Source: Bacillota bacterium (lineage in GTDB: Bacteria > Bacillota > Clostridia > Peptostreptococcales > Anaerovoracaceae). From it: 5,196 bases of DNA. The notes beneath the pieces are model-generated. The model saw nothing but the letters and a program-made list of their open reading frames with translations. It was not told the origin of the DNA and did not search any database. Below, piece by piece: positions 1-5,196 of the stretch (position 1 is its first letter; the number at the start of each line of letters is the position of its first letter). Where the stretch lies: positions 1-5,196 of the forward strand of contig JAEEPD010000065.1 of assembly GCA_016284575.1 (NCBI GenBank). The letters run 5' to 3'. The position numbers were made by a program, and so were the translations under genes.

Positions 1-1
1 G

Positions 2-67
2 AGAGAAGCAAAAAAGAAGTTCAGCAAAATTGAGAGCAAGAAGAGCGCCAGGTTTACGCTTGACTAA
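2..67 (+). CDS. 3' end of an upstream gene, unidentified (partial)
   Basis: An open frame enters from the left edge and closes with TAA at 65-67, giving 21 residues that end in ARFTLD. The tail is rich in lysine and serine (several KK and SK pairs) and carries no recognisable motif, so no family can be named. The stop lies 18 bases before the ATPase ATG, with that gene's ribosome binding site in between; this spacing fits an upstream member of the same operon. In related loci this position is often taken by a DNA methyltransferase or helicase, but nothing in these residues shows that. One of the other two forward frames is closed here by a TGA at 31-33. The call rests on frame continuity and spacing only. 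Confidence 0.4.
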   Translation, partial: REAKKKFSKIESKKSARFTLD

Positions 68-71
68 ACTC

Positions 72-78
72 GGGAGGG
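72..78 (+). promoter_or_regulatory. Ribosome binding site of the GHKL ATPase gene
   Basis: GGGAGGG lies seven bases before the ATG at 86. It fixes that ATG as the start in preference to the second in-frame ATG at 95, which would have an overly long spacing. No promoter is visible in the 85 bases before the gene, so transcription probably enters from upstream. Confidence 0.8.
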
Positions 79-85
79 ATAGACA

Positions 86-2383
86 ATGGCTACCATGACT
101 CCGATACCGCAAAACTATAAGAAAAATGTTGATTGGATTCTTGGCGCATATACCGATGCAGGGGTATCTTTCACGAACGGTTTTCAAAAAGACGCTATTC
201 AGAATGCAGTCGGCGCTCGTAAAACCAACAAATGGAAAGGCTGGAAATGTGATATTTCATTCGTTGAAAATGATCACGGCCGCTTTGTTGTTGTAGAGGA
301 CTCTGGCACTACAGGGCTCACAGGGCGCAATATACCTGCAGGCGAGGTCAACAAAATGATGGCGGAGGAAATAGTCCTTCCACCTGAAGAACGCCTTGCG
401 CGCTTTACCTCCATGTTCAACTCCGGCGGCAACACAACTGGCGGCGGTCTTTACGGCGCAGGAAAGAGCGTATATTCAGTTGCATCAGAGGCATATGTAT
501 ATTACTTTGACTCCTTGAGAGAGGACAATAAGTATGTAGCAAATGTCAATGATTGCGGGCGGGTAATGGAAACCGCTCTTGAGGGTGACGAAGCCCGCGC
601 TTTTATCCTCGAAAAGACGGGACTGCCTTCCAAAACTACTGTGGGCACACGTGTTATCATCGCCTCCCCCAAGACGGAGCTGTCTGAAGCGATTCAGGAT
701 GGCAGTATCATCCCGTTAATTCAGGAATCCTGGTGGCTAATTATTCAGCGGCTGCCAGAAGATGCCGCTATTACCGTAAACGGGGTCCCGATTCTTGTCC
801 CGGATGACATCAAGCAGGCTACGCGCTCCTTTGAACTCCAAGCCCCCGAATTGTATTCCACCGGCCATAAAGTTAAACACTTTGGCTTGTATGTGTTTGA
901 GGACGGCACCAATCGCTGGTCAGGGATTTCCTACTATCGCAAGGGAATGAAAATCGGTGATATTGACATCAAGGATGTCCCCAAAAAGATCGATGGCAAA
1001 TTCTGGGGCTATATCGAAGTTGACGAGCTTTGGGAGGAAGAACTGTCCGACATTGAGGACAAGGTCCATTTTGGCGTCAGCAAAGGTAAAAAGAAAACCA
1101 TAACATATCAGAATCTGAAGAACTACTGTAACAGCAGATTCAGAGCCCATATGATAGAGTGGGGTTATATCAAGGATAAAGAGAGCGAAGACAAAAAGCT
1201 CAAAGATGAACTGAAGAGCATTGCAGAGGAACTCCAGGATCTTTTTGATAAGCTGCAGTTCGAAGACCTCGGCAAGGGGCCGCAGAAGCCCGATTTTGAC
1301 GTTCGCTGGCAGGACATTCATTATCCCGAGGCTGAAACAGAACGGGTTACCTCTGGTGATACAATCTCTTTTTCTGTTAGAATCAAGAGTTCTTATGCAA
1401 CGGACAAAAAGTTTGAGTATAAGCTGTCTGTAGTGGACGCGGAGACAGGGGAAGTTATTTCGCTTGTAGACTCTGGGAAGGTGACTGTACAATCTAATAC
1501 CGTCTTCAAAAAAGATTACGCTCACAAGGTCACAAAGGACAATTCCAGGCAGTTCGCAGAAAACCGTATTGTTCTATCTGTAAAGGTAATCGGCAGCGGC
1601 AAAGAGAAAACAAAGGTTCTCCCGTATTTTTACGATATAGACAAGCCCGATAATTCTCGAGAGACCGTTGGTCTCACTCTGCATGAATGCCTATTTCCGG
1701 TTCAGGGCAGCCGCCGTGTAAATTTCGGCGAAGCTGTTCGTAAAGTCTGCTGGAAGATTGAGAACAAGCGTAACCATGCCTTGAACTATCGTCTGAATGT
1801 GAGCATCCACAATGCAAGTGAAAAAAGCTGCCCCAAAATAGTGGATGTCATATCCTTCACTGGACTCATCCCGCCTTTTGAGGATGTAATAACCCCGTAT
1901 GTCGAAGAAATCGTTTTTGACAGAGCTACATACGAGCCGCACCTTTCAGAAGGCGTTTTGGAACTGCGCGCCAGATTGATTGCCAATGAAGACGATCCTC
2001 TGTTTGAGAAAGGCGATAGAATCACCTTCTACTACTTCAAGATTTTCTTGAACACGGATGAGAAGAGCGGAAAGAGCGATTCGTTCGATATCCAGCTTGC
2101 TGATGCACCGGATCGATATGAACGCGCTTGGCGTGAAGCCGGCAACGGCAGATCTATCACCCTGAACATTGGCCACGCTGCTTATCGAAATCTTGATGAG
2201 TATCCCGATATCCAGCACGACTACCTGCGTGAGCACATGATGAAGCAGTATGTGCTTCTCTACCTTGATGAAGGCAAATATGACGTGTTCGGTGAGGGTT
2301 TCTCAGATTTGGAGCCGCAGGAGGCTGCAGACAAGGTCATTCAAAAAATAGAGAACGTCTTTTATCAAAGCTTGAAGTCTTGA
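86..2383 (+). CDS. GHKL-family (MORC/paraMORC-like) ATPase of a predicted restriction/defence system
   Basis: This 765-residue protein has a GHKL (gyrase, Hsp90, histidine kinase, MutL) nucleotide-binding domain at about residues 25-230. Seen motifs: an N-box with D36 and N40 in KDAIQNA; a G1 box, VEDSGTTG, at 70-77 with D72 and G74; a glycine-rich lid, GGGLYGAGKS, at 119-128; and a GT pair at 187-188 matching the G3 box. The usual general-base Glu of the N-box is Asp here. A transducer-like segment follows (YYRKGMKIGDI near residue 285), then a charged stretch around 360-392 likely to form a coiled coil. Residues from about 400 to 700 look beta-rich, as in tandem sandwich domains, and the last 60 or so are helical. 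No signal peptide or membrane segment is seen, so it should be cytoplasmic. In this family ATP binding drives dimerisation and rearrangement of DNA or protein-DNA complexes. The Vsr gene in the same operon supports a DNA-restriction role. The ATPase fold is firm; the MORC-like subfamily is inferred. Confidence 0.8.
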   Translation: MATMTPIPQNYKKNVDWILGAYTDAGVSFTNGFQKDAIQNAVGARKTNKWKGWKCDISFVENDHGRFVVVEDSGTTGLTGRNIPAGEVNKMMAEEIVLPPEERLARFTSMFNSGGNTTGGGLYGAGKSVYSVASEAYVYYFDSLREDNKYVANVNDCGRVMETALEGDEARAFILEKTGLPSKTTVGTRVIIASPKTELSEAIQDGSIIPLIQESWWLIIQRLPEDAAITVNGVPILVPDDIKQATRSFELQAPELYSTGHKVKHFGLYVFEDGTNRWSGISYYRKGMKIGDIDIKDVPKKIDGKFWGYIEVDELWEEELSDIEDKVHFGVSKGKKKTITYQNLKNYCNSRFRAHMIEWGYIKDKESEDKKLKDELKSIAEELQDLFDKLQFEDLGKGPQKPDFDVRWQDIHYPEAETERVTSGDTISFSVRIKSSYATDKKFEYKLSVVDAETGEVISLVDSGKVTVQSNTVFKKDYAHKVTKDNSRQFAENRIVLSVKVIGSGKEKTKVLPYFYDIDKPDNSRETVGLTLHECLFPVQGSRRVNFGEAVRKVCWKIENKRNHALNYRLNVSIHNASEKSCPKIVDVISFTGLIPPFEDVITPYVEEIVFDRATYEPHLSEGVLELRARLIANEDDPLFEKGDRITFYYFKIFLNTDEKSGKSDSFDIQLADAPDRYERAWREAGNGRSITLNIGHAAYRNLDEYPDIQHDYLREHMMKQYVLLYLDEGKYDVFGEGFSDLEPQEAADKVIQKIENVFYQSLKS

Positions 2384-2388
2384 GGTGA
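2382..2388 (+). promoter_or_regulatory. Strong ribosome binding site overlapping the ATPase stop codon
   Basis: GAGGTGA is a seven-base match to the anti-Shine-Dalgarno sequence and includes the last two bases of the ATPase TGA stop (2381-2383). It lies five bases before the ATG at 2394 and so decides that start. The in-frame GTG at 2385 falls inside this site and is unlikely to be used. The overlap suggests that translation of the two genes is coupled. Confidence 0.75.
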
Positions 2389-2393
2389 GCAGT

Positions 2394-3170
2394 ATGGCAG
2401 TAAATCATGTAGTGTCTTTGGACAGTGAGGGGCATCTCATATATAAGGGACTCCTTACCGCCAAAGAAATAGCGACTATAGATGATATTCTAAATGCCCT
2501 TAAGGCTGAGATTCCGCAGATTGAGGCGGATTTGGAAAGCGTTTATGGGCAGTCGGTGATGTATAAGTACAACCTTGGCTTGTTTCTCGGCTCTCTTCTG
2601 GAAAAGCATGGAATTACTATTGCTGAGCGTAGGCGGTTCTGGGATGAGATAAAGACTTTTGCTACAAAAGAAGACCGTAAGCGGGACGAGGGTGCAAATT
2701 CCGTCACAAGAAGCTTCTATCAGCAATGCTATATTCTGTCGCAGCAGGATAAGGAAGTCGTTGAAAAACTGACCTGGCGGCAATGGCAGGACATCCTGGA
2801 TAGAGTTGGTAATAGAGAAGACGAACGCATTTTCCAATGGATTCGTCAGGTGCCAGGCAAAATCCGCGAGGATGACTGGAGAGAATTTGAAAAGGCGCTC
2901 CATCTGTATCTGAAGGGCAAAGACACCAGCGTATTTGAGTTGGATGAGCTTTTCGCCATCTACGATTCGCTGATGATGATGGTCAGAATATGGCGCTCTA
3001 AGTTCAAAGAATTCAGTGAGCAGCATCCAAAATCGGCAAAAATCAAGACCAAGGGAACCTGGGCAAAGAAGTATTATGCACGTTGCTTTGCCCTGAAAAA
3101 AGAACTCCGCACAAAAGTGATAACAGAGGATATTTGCAATCAGGCATTTTCTGAACTGATGGACTTATAG
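2394..3170 (+). CDS. Helical protein of unknown function in the ATPase-Vsr operon
   Basis: The frame encodes 258 residues from the ATG at 2394; a GTG three codons earlier (2385) is open but lies inside the ribosome binding site. I do not recognise the family with certainty. The protein is soluble, highly charged and predicted to be almost wholly alpha-helical, with many Trp and aromatic residues. The segment from YKYNLGLFLG through the RRRFWDEIK stretch, then SVTRSFYQQCYIL and LTWRQWQDILDRV, resembles in spirit the helical DUF1016 N-terminal (YhcG-like) domain found in many restriction-linked proteins. That domain also has an initial helix pair, a central helix with aromatics and a conserved Trp-containing helix. 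This is a pattern impression, not a demonstrated match. There is no clear nuclease, helicase or methylase motif. The C-terminal part is basic (near AKIKTKGTWAKKYYAR), which could suit nucleic acid contact. Its position between an ATPase and a nuclease suggests an adaptor or specificity role, which is inference. Confidence 0.7.
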   Translation: MAVNHVVSLDSEGHLIYKGLLTAKEIATIDDILNALKAEIPQIEADLESVYGQSVMYKYNLGLFLGSLLEKHGITIAERRRFWDEIKTFATKEDRKRDEGANSVTRSFYQQCYILSQQDKEVVEKLTWRQWQDILDRVGNREDERIFQWIRQVPGKIREDDWREFEKALHLYLKGKDTSVFELDELFAIYDSLMMMVRIWRSKFKEFSEQHPKSAKIKTKGTWAKKYYARCFALKKELRTKVITEDICNQAFSELMDL

Positions 3171-3181
3171 AAAACTGCCCC

Positions 3182-3190
3182 GGGAGAGGA
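3182..3190 (+). promoter_or_regulatory. Ribosome binding site of vsr
   Basis: GGGAGAGGA lies five bases before the ATG at 3196, in the 25-base gap after the preceding stop. It supports that start, which also gives an N-terminus (MADSVSKEQRSWNM) aligning residue for residue with Escherichia coli Vsr. Confidence 0.7.
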
Positions 3191-3195
3191 TTATC

Positions 3196-3615
3196 ATGGC
3201 AGATAGCGTATCTAAGGAGCAACGAAGCTGGAATATGTCACGCATCCGCGGCACTAACACTCAAATTGAGGTCATGGTCCGAAAATGCTTGTTCAGCCAC
3301 GGTTTCAGATACAGGAAAAATGTTGCTTCTCTTCCAGGAAAACCGGACATCGTGCTGCCGAAGTATAAAACAGTGATATTTGTCCACGGCTGCTTTTGGC
3401 ACAGGCATGAAGGTTGCAAATATGCGACAACACCAAGTAGCAACTCTGAATACTGGCAGCAAAAGTTCCGCCGAAATATTGAAAATGATAGAAGGCATAA
3501 CCAAGAGTTAAGCGCTCTGGGCTGGAAAGTCATTACAATATGGGAGTGCGAAATAAAAAAAGACTTTGATCATACGATGGATCAAGTAATTTGCAATTTG
3601 AAGTCACATGAGTAA
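3196..3615 (+). CDS. vsr: Very short patch repair (Vsr) endonuclease
   Basis: Vsr nicks DNA 5' of the T in T:G mismatches that arise when 5-methylcytosine deaminates, starting short-patch repair back to C:G. The 139-residue product keeps the E. coli Vsr numbering for the first 72 residues: E25, catalytic D51 in PGKPD, H64 and H69. The zinc ligands are C66, H71, C74 and C118; the last two are shifted by one because one extra residue sits in CFWHRHEGC. The aromatic wedge that E. coli Vsr inserts at the mismatch is also present (F67, W68, W87). The protein is slightly shorter than E. coli Vsr (about 156) because its C-terminal tail is trimmed. It is last in the operon, 25 bases after the helical protein, and its stop abuts the terminator. 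Vsr is usually paired with a cytosine-5 methylase; none is in the window, so one may lie upstream. Alternatively it could be the nuclease of the ATPase system. Confidence 0.95.
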   Translation: MADSVSKEQRSWNMSRIRGTNTQIEVMVRKCLFSHGFRYRKNVASLPGKPDIVLPKYKTVIFVHGCFWHRHEGCKYATTPSSNSEYWQQKFRRNIENDRRHNQELSALGWKVITIWECEIKKDFDHTMDQVICNLKSHE

Positions 3616-3661
3616 AAAAAGACCACATCCAAGGAATATACTCCAAAGATGTGGTCTTTTT
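3616..3661. terminator. Bidirectional intrinsic terminator between the two convergent operons
   Basis: A perfect 14-bp inverted repeat (3616-3629 with 3648-3661) encloses an 18-base loop. The core is GACCACATC/GATGTGGTC, flanked by an A-run on the left and a T-run on the right. Read on the + strand it ends in TCTTTTT just after the vsr stop at 3615. Read on the - strand the A-run at 3614-3620 becomes a T-tract, so the same hairpin can also end transcription of the carbamate kinase operon. Within the loop a weak GGA/TCC pair (3633-3635 with 3642-3644) could extend the structure. Confidence 0.92.
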
Positions 3662-3771
3662 CATTGTGGCCCCGCTTGAAGACGTCACTTAAAACGGTTA
3701 ATTTGAACTGTCGTTAAGTGAATTGCCCCTACAGGTCCGTTCCTTTTCTATTATGCTCTTTCCGCGGTCCC
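3662..3771. other. Non-coding junction between the low-GC and high-GC blocks
   Basis: This 110-base gap between the terminator and the carbamate kinase stop has no credible gene, no tRNA-like fold and no convincing promoter. Base composition shifts here from the lower-GC operon on the left to the very GC-rich operon on the right. The only clear structure is the imperfect hairpin at 3686-3720. It is a candidate edge of a transferred segment, but no duplicated attachment site can be tested because the island's other end is outside the window. Confidence 0.5.
3686..3720. repeat. Imperfect inverted repeat (hairpin) without T-tract
   Basis: CACTTAA (3686-3692) pairs with TTAAGTG (3714-3720). After a small internal loop (A3693 against C3712-G3713), a further six pairs follow (3694-3699 with 3706-3711, including one G-T pair), leaving a six-base loop. 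There is no T-run on either side, so it does not look like an intrinsic terminator. It could be a 3' mRNA-stabilising hairpin for the carbamate kinase message, a recombinase site or a repeat-family member. Confidence 0.6.
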
Positions 3772-4710
3772 TTATCTGGTGATGACCGTGCCGGTCTTCC
3801 CCTCCAGGGCCTCGGCGGCCCGGGACAGGGAGGTGATGAGAGCGGTGCAGCCCTCGGCGCTGTCGCGGACGAACTGCATGCAGGACTCCACCTTGGGCAG
3901 CATGCTGCCAGGGGCGAACTGCTTCTCGCCGATATACCGCTCGCAGTCGGCCAGGGTCATGGAGGCCAGATCCACCTGGTCGGGCTTGTTGAAGTTGATG
4001 CTCACCCGGTCCACGGCGGTCAGGATGATCAGGCGATCCGCCTTTACGTCCCTTGCCAGCAAAGCGCTGGCGCGGTCCTTGTCGATGACGGCGGCCACGC
4101 CCTTGAGCCCCTCGGGGGTCTCGACGACGGGGATGCCGCCGCCGCCCACGGTGATGACGATGTCACCGGCGGCCACCAACTGCTCCACCACCTTCCGCTC
4201 CACGATCCGCTGAGGGATGGGAGAGGGCACCACGCGGCGGTAGCCGCGGCCGGCGTCCTCCACAAAGATGAAGCCCTTCTCGGCGGCGATCTTCTCGGCC
4301 TCCTCCTTGGTGTAGAAGCTGCCCACCGGCTTGGTGGGGTGCTGGAAGCCGGGATCATCCTCACTGACCACCACCTGGGTCACCACGGTGGCGCACTCCT
4401 TATCGATGCCGCGGCGCTTCAGCTCCTCCTGGATGGCCTGCTGCAGGTGGTAGCCGATATAGCCCTGGGTCATGGCGCCGCACTCGGGGAACGGCATGAA
4501 GGGGGTGCCTCCGCCCTTGTTGGCGGAGAACTCCATGGCCAGGTTGATCATGCCCACCTGGGGGCCGTTGCCGTGGCCGATGATGACCTCATAGCCCTTT
4601 TCCACCAGGTCCACGATGGGCTTGGCGGTGCTCTTTACCAGCTCCAGCTGCTGCTCGGGGGTCTTGCCCAGGGCGTTTCCGCCCAATGCTACAACGATTC
4701 TCTCTGCCAT
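3772..4710 (-). CDS. arcC: Carbamate kinase
   Basis: Carbamate kinase transfers phosphate from carbamoyl phosphate to ADP, giving ATP, CO2 and ammonia: the energy-yielding last step of the arginine deiminase pathway in the cytoplasm. The product has 312 residues, the normal full length, and belongs to the amino acid kinase fold. Family motifs seen: VALGGNAL at 7-14 (phosphate loop), GHGNGPQVG at 45-53, PTKPVGSFY at 125-133, the RRVVPSP segment at 158-164, GGGGIP at 189-194 and VIDKDRAS at 208-215. The ATG at 4710 starts four bases after the ornithine carbamoyltransferase stop. Its ribosome binding site (GTGAGG, close to the ATG) overlaps that stop, implying translational coupling. Codon third positions are heavily G/C, unlike the operon facing it. 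This high GC also leaves a long spurious open frame on the opposite strand. Transcription probably ends at the shared hairpin at 3616-3661. Confidence 0.97.
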   Translation of the reverse strand: MAERIVVALGGNALGKTPEQQLELVKSTAKPIVDLVEKGYEVIIGHGNGPQVGMINLAMEFSANKGGGTPFMPFPECGAMTQGYIGYHLQQAIQEELKRRGIDKECATVVTQVVVSEDDPGFQHPTKPVGSFYTKEEAEKIAAEKGFIFVEDAGRGYRRVVPSPIPQRIVERKVVEQLVAAGDIVITVGGGGIPVVETPEGLKGVAAVIDKDRASALLARDVKADRLIILTAVDRVSINFNKPDQVDLASMTLADCERYIGEKQFAPGSMLPKVESCMQFVRDSAEGCTALITSLSRAAEALEGKTGTVITR

Positions 4711-4714
4711 GTCC

Positions 4715-5196
4715 TCACTTCAGAGTCGCATACATGACCGCCTTGATGGTGTGCATGCGATTCTCTGCCTCCTGGAACTGACGGGCCTGCTTGCCCAGGA
4801 ACACGTCGTCGGTGACCTCCATGGCCTCCAGGCCGAACTGCTGATAGATGTCCTCGCCCACGGTGGTCTCCCGGTCGTGGAAGGAGGGCAGGCAGTGCAG
4901 GAAGATGGCGGTGGGCTTGGCCATGGCCATCAGTTCCTTGTTGACCTGATAGGGCAGCAGCAGCTTGATGCGCTTGGCCCACAGCTCAGCGGGCTCGCCC
5001 ATGGACAGCCAAATATCGGTGTACAGCACGTCGCAATCCTTGGCGCCCTGCTTGATGTCCGTGGTCAGCTCGATCTCGGCGCCGGTCTCGGCGGCGATGG
5101 CGCGGCACTTGGCCACCAGCTCGTCCTTGGGCATCAGCTCCTGGGGCCCGCAGGCGCAGAAGTGCATACCCAGCTTGGCGCAGACCACCATCAGGG
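4715..5196 (-). CDS. arcB/argF: Ornithine carbamoyltransferase, C-terminal part (5' end outside window)
   Basis: The enzyme interconverts citrulline plus phosphate with ornithine plus carbamoyl phosphate. About 160 C-terminal codons are present, covering the ornithine-binding half. The frame stays open through the right edge, so the Met at 5191 is internal and not a start. Signature motifs are DIWLSMGE (about 5017-4994), whose SMG loop binds ornithine and separates this enzyme from putrescine carbamoyltransferase; FLHCLPSFHD (HCLP at about 4897-4886) with the active-site Cys; and ENRMHTIK near the C-terminus (about 4765-4742). The stop is TGA at 4717-4715. Pairing with carbamate kinase directly downstream argues for the catabolic role (arcB) in the arginine deiminase pathway, but sequence alone does not separate it from anabolic argF, hence the double symbol. 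It is GC-rich like its partner. Confidence 0.95.
   Translation of the reverse strand, partial: LMVVCAKLGMHFCACGPQELMPKDELVAKCRAIAAETGAEIELTTDIKQGAKDCDVLYTDIWLSMGEPAELWAKRIKLLLPYQVNKELMAMAKPTAIFLHCLPSFHDRETTVGEDIYQQFGLEAMEVTDDVFLGKQARQFQEAENRMHTIKAVMYATLK

Noticed and set aside
920..1525. 201-codon open frame on the - strand inside the ATPase gene
   Set aside because: It is antisense to a coding region with clear GHKL motifs and good start signals. Its product has no recognisable domain and it lacks operon context.
2385..2387. GTG as the start of the second gene
   Set aside because: The GTG sits within the ribosome binding site GAGGTGA and has only a weak site of its own upstream; the ATG at 2394 is ideally spaced.
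2490..3026. 178-codon open frame on the - strand opposite the helical protein
   Set aside because: It is antisense to a gene with a strong ribosome binding site in a tight operon. Nothing in its product suggests a real protein.
3616..3661. Possible CRISPR repeat or small RNA from the perfect inverted repeat
   Set aside because: There is a single copy only. The A-run/T-run flanks and position directly after a stop codon are those of an intrinsic terminator.
3718..4737. Long + strand open frame (339 codons) opposite carbamate kinase
   Set aside because: It is the antisense shadow of a very GC-rich gene. Its translation is low-complexity (many Gly, His, Leu, Ala) with no family motif, while the - strand frame is an unmistakable carbamate kinase.
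5189..5191. ATG at 5191 as the start of a short ornithine carbamoyltransferase
   Set aside because: The frame continues open to the window edge, and the family is about twice this length, so this Met is internal and the gene is cut by the window.

Overview
The window joins two unrelated gene blocks that face each other. On the left, on the + strand, is a compact operon that reads like a DNA restriction/defence cassette. On the right, on the - strand, is the 3' part of an arginine-catabolism operon. The right block is strikingly GC-rich: a sampled line at 4081-4140 has 45 G/C of 60. The left block is far lower: the line at 481-540 has 23 of 60. Strong Shine-Dalgarno sites (GGGAGGG, GAGGTGA), tight gene packing and the ornithine carbamoyltransferase/carbamate kinase pair suggest a Gram-positive anaerobe, perhaps a GC-rich gut clostridium. 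That taxonomic guess is inference only.

Left block (1-3661). It holds the last codons of an unidentified upstream reading frame (2-67), then a 765-residue GHKL-type ATPase (86-2383). The ATPase has an N-terminal nucleotide-binding domain, a short predicted coiled coil and a long beta-rich C-terminal half. Next is a 258-residue, mostly helical protein of unknown function (2394-3170), followed by a Vsr-family endonuclease of 139 residues (3196-3615) with all key catalytic, zinc-binding and wedge residues in place. The genes lie 10-25 bases apart and end in a strong bidirectional hairpin terminator (3616-3661). GHKL ATPases of the MORC/paraMORC type are known from gene-neighbourhood studies to sit in restriction-modification loci, and Vsr normally accompanies a 5-methylcytosine DNA methyltransferase. 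The cassette is therefore best read as the 3' part of a restriction-modification or related anti-phage system, with any methylase and helicase lying upstream, outside the window.

Junction (3662-3771). These 110 bases have no gene. They contain a second, imperfect hairpin (3686-3720) without a T-tract. The change in base composition falls here, so this is a plausible edge of an acquired island.

Right block (3772-5196). Reading right to left, the C-terminal part of ornithine carbamoyltransferase (cut by the window edge) is followed four bases later by carbamate kinase. Together they turn citrulline plus phosphate into ornithine, and carbamoyl phosphate plus ADP into ATP: the last two steps of the arginine deiminase pathway. 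Arginine deiminase itself is not in view.
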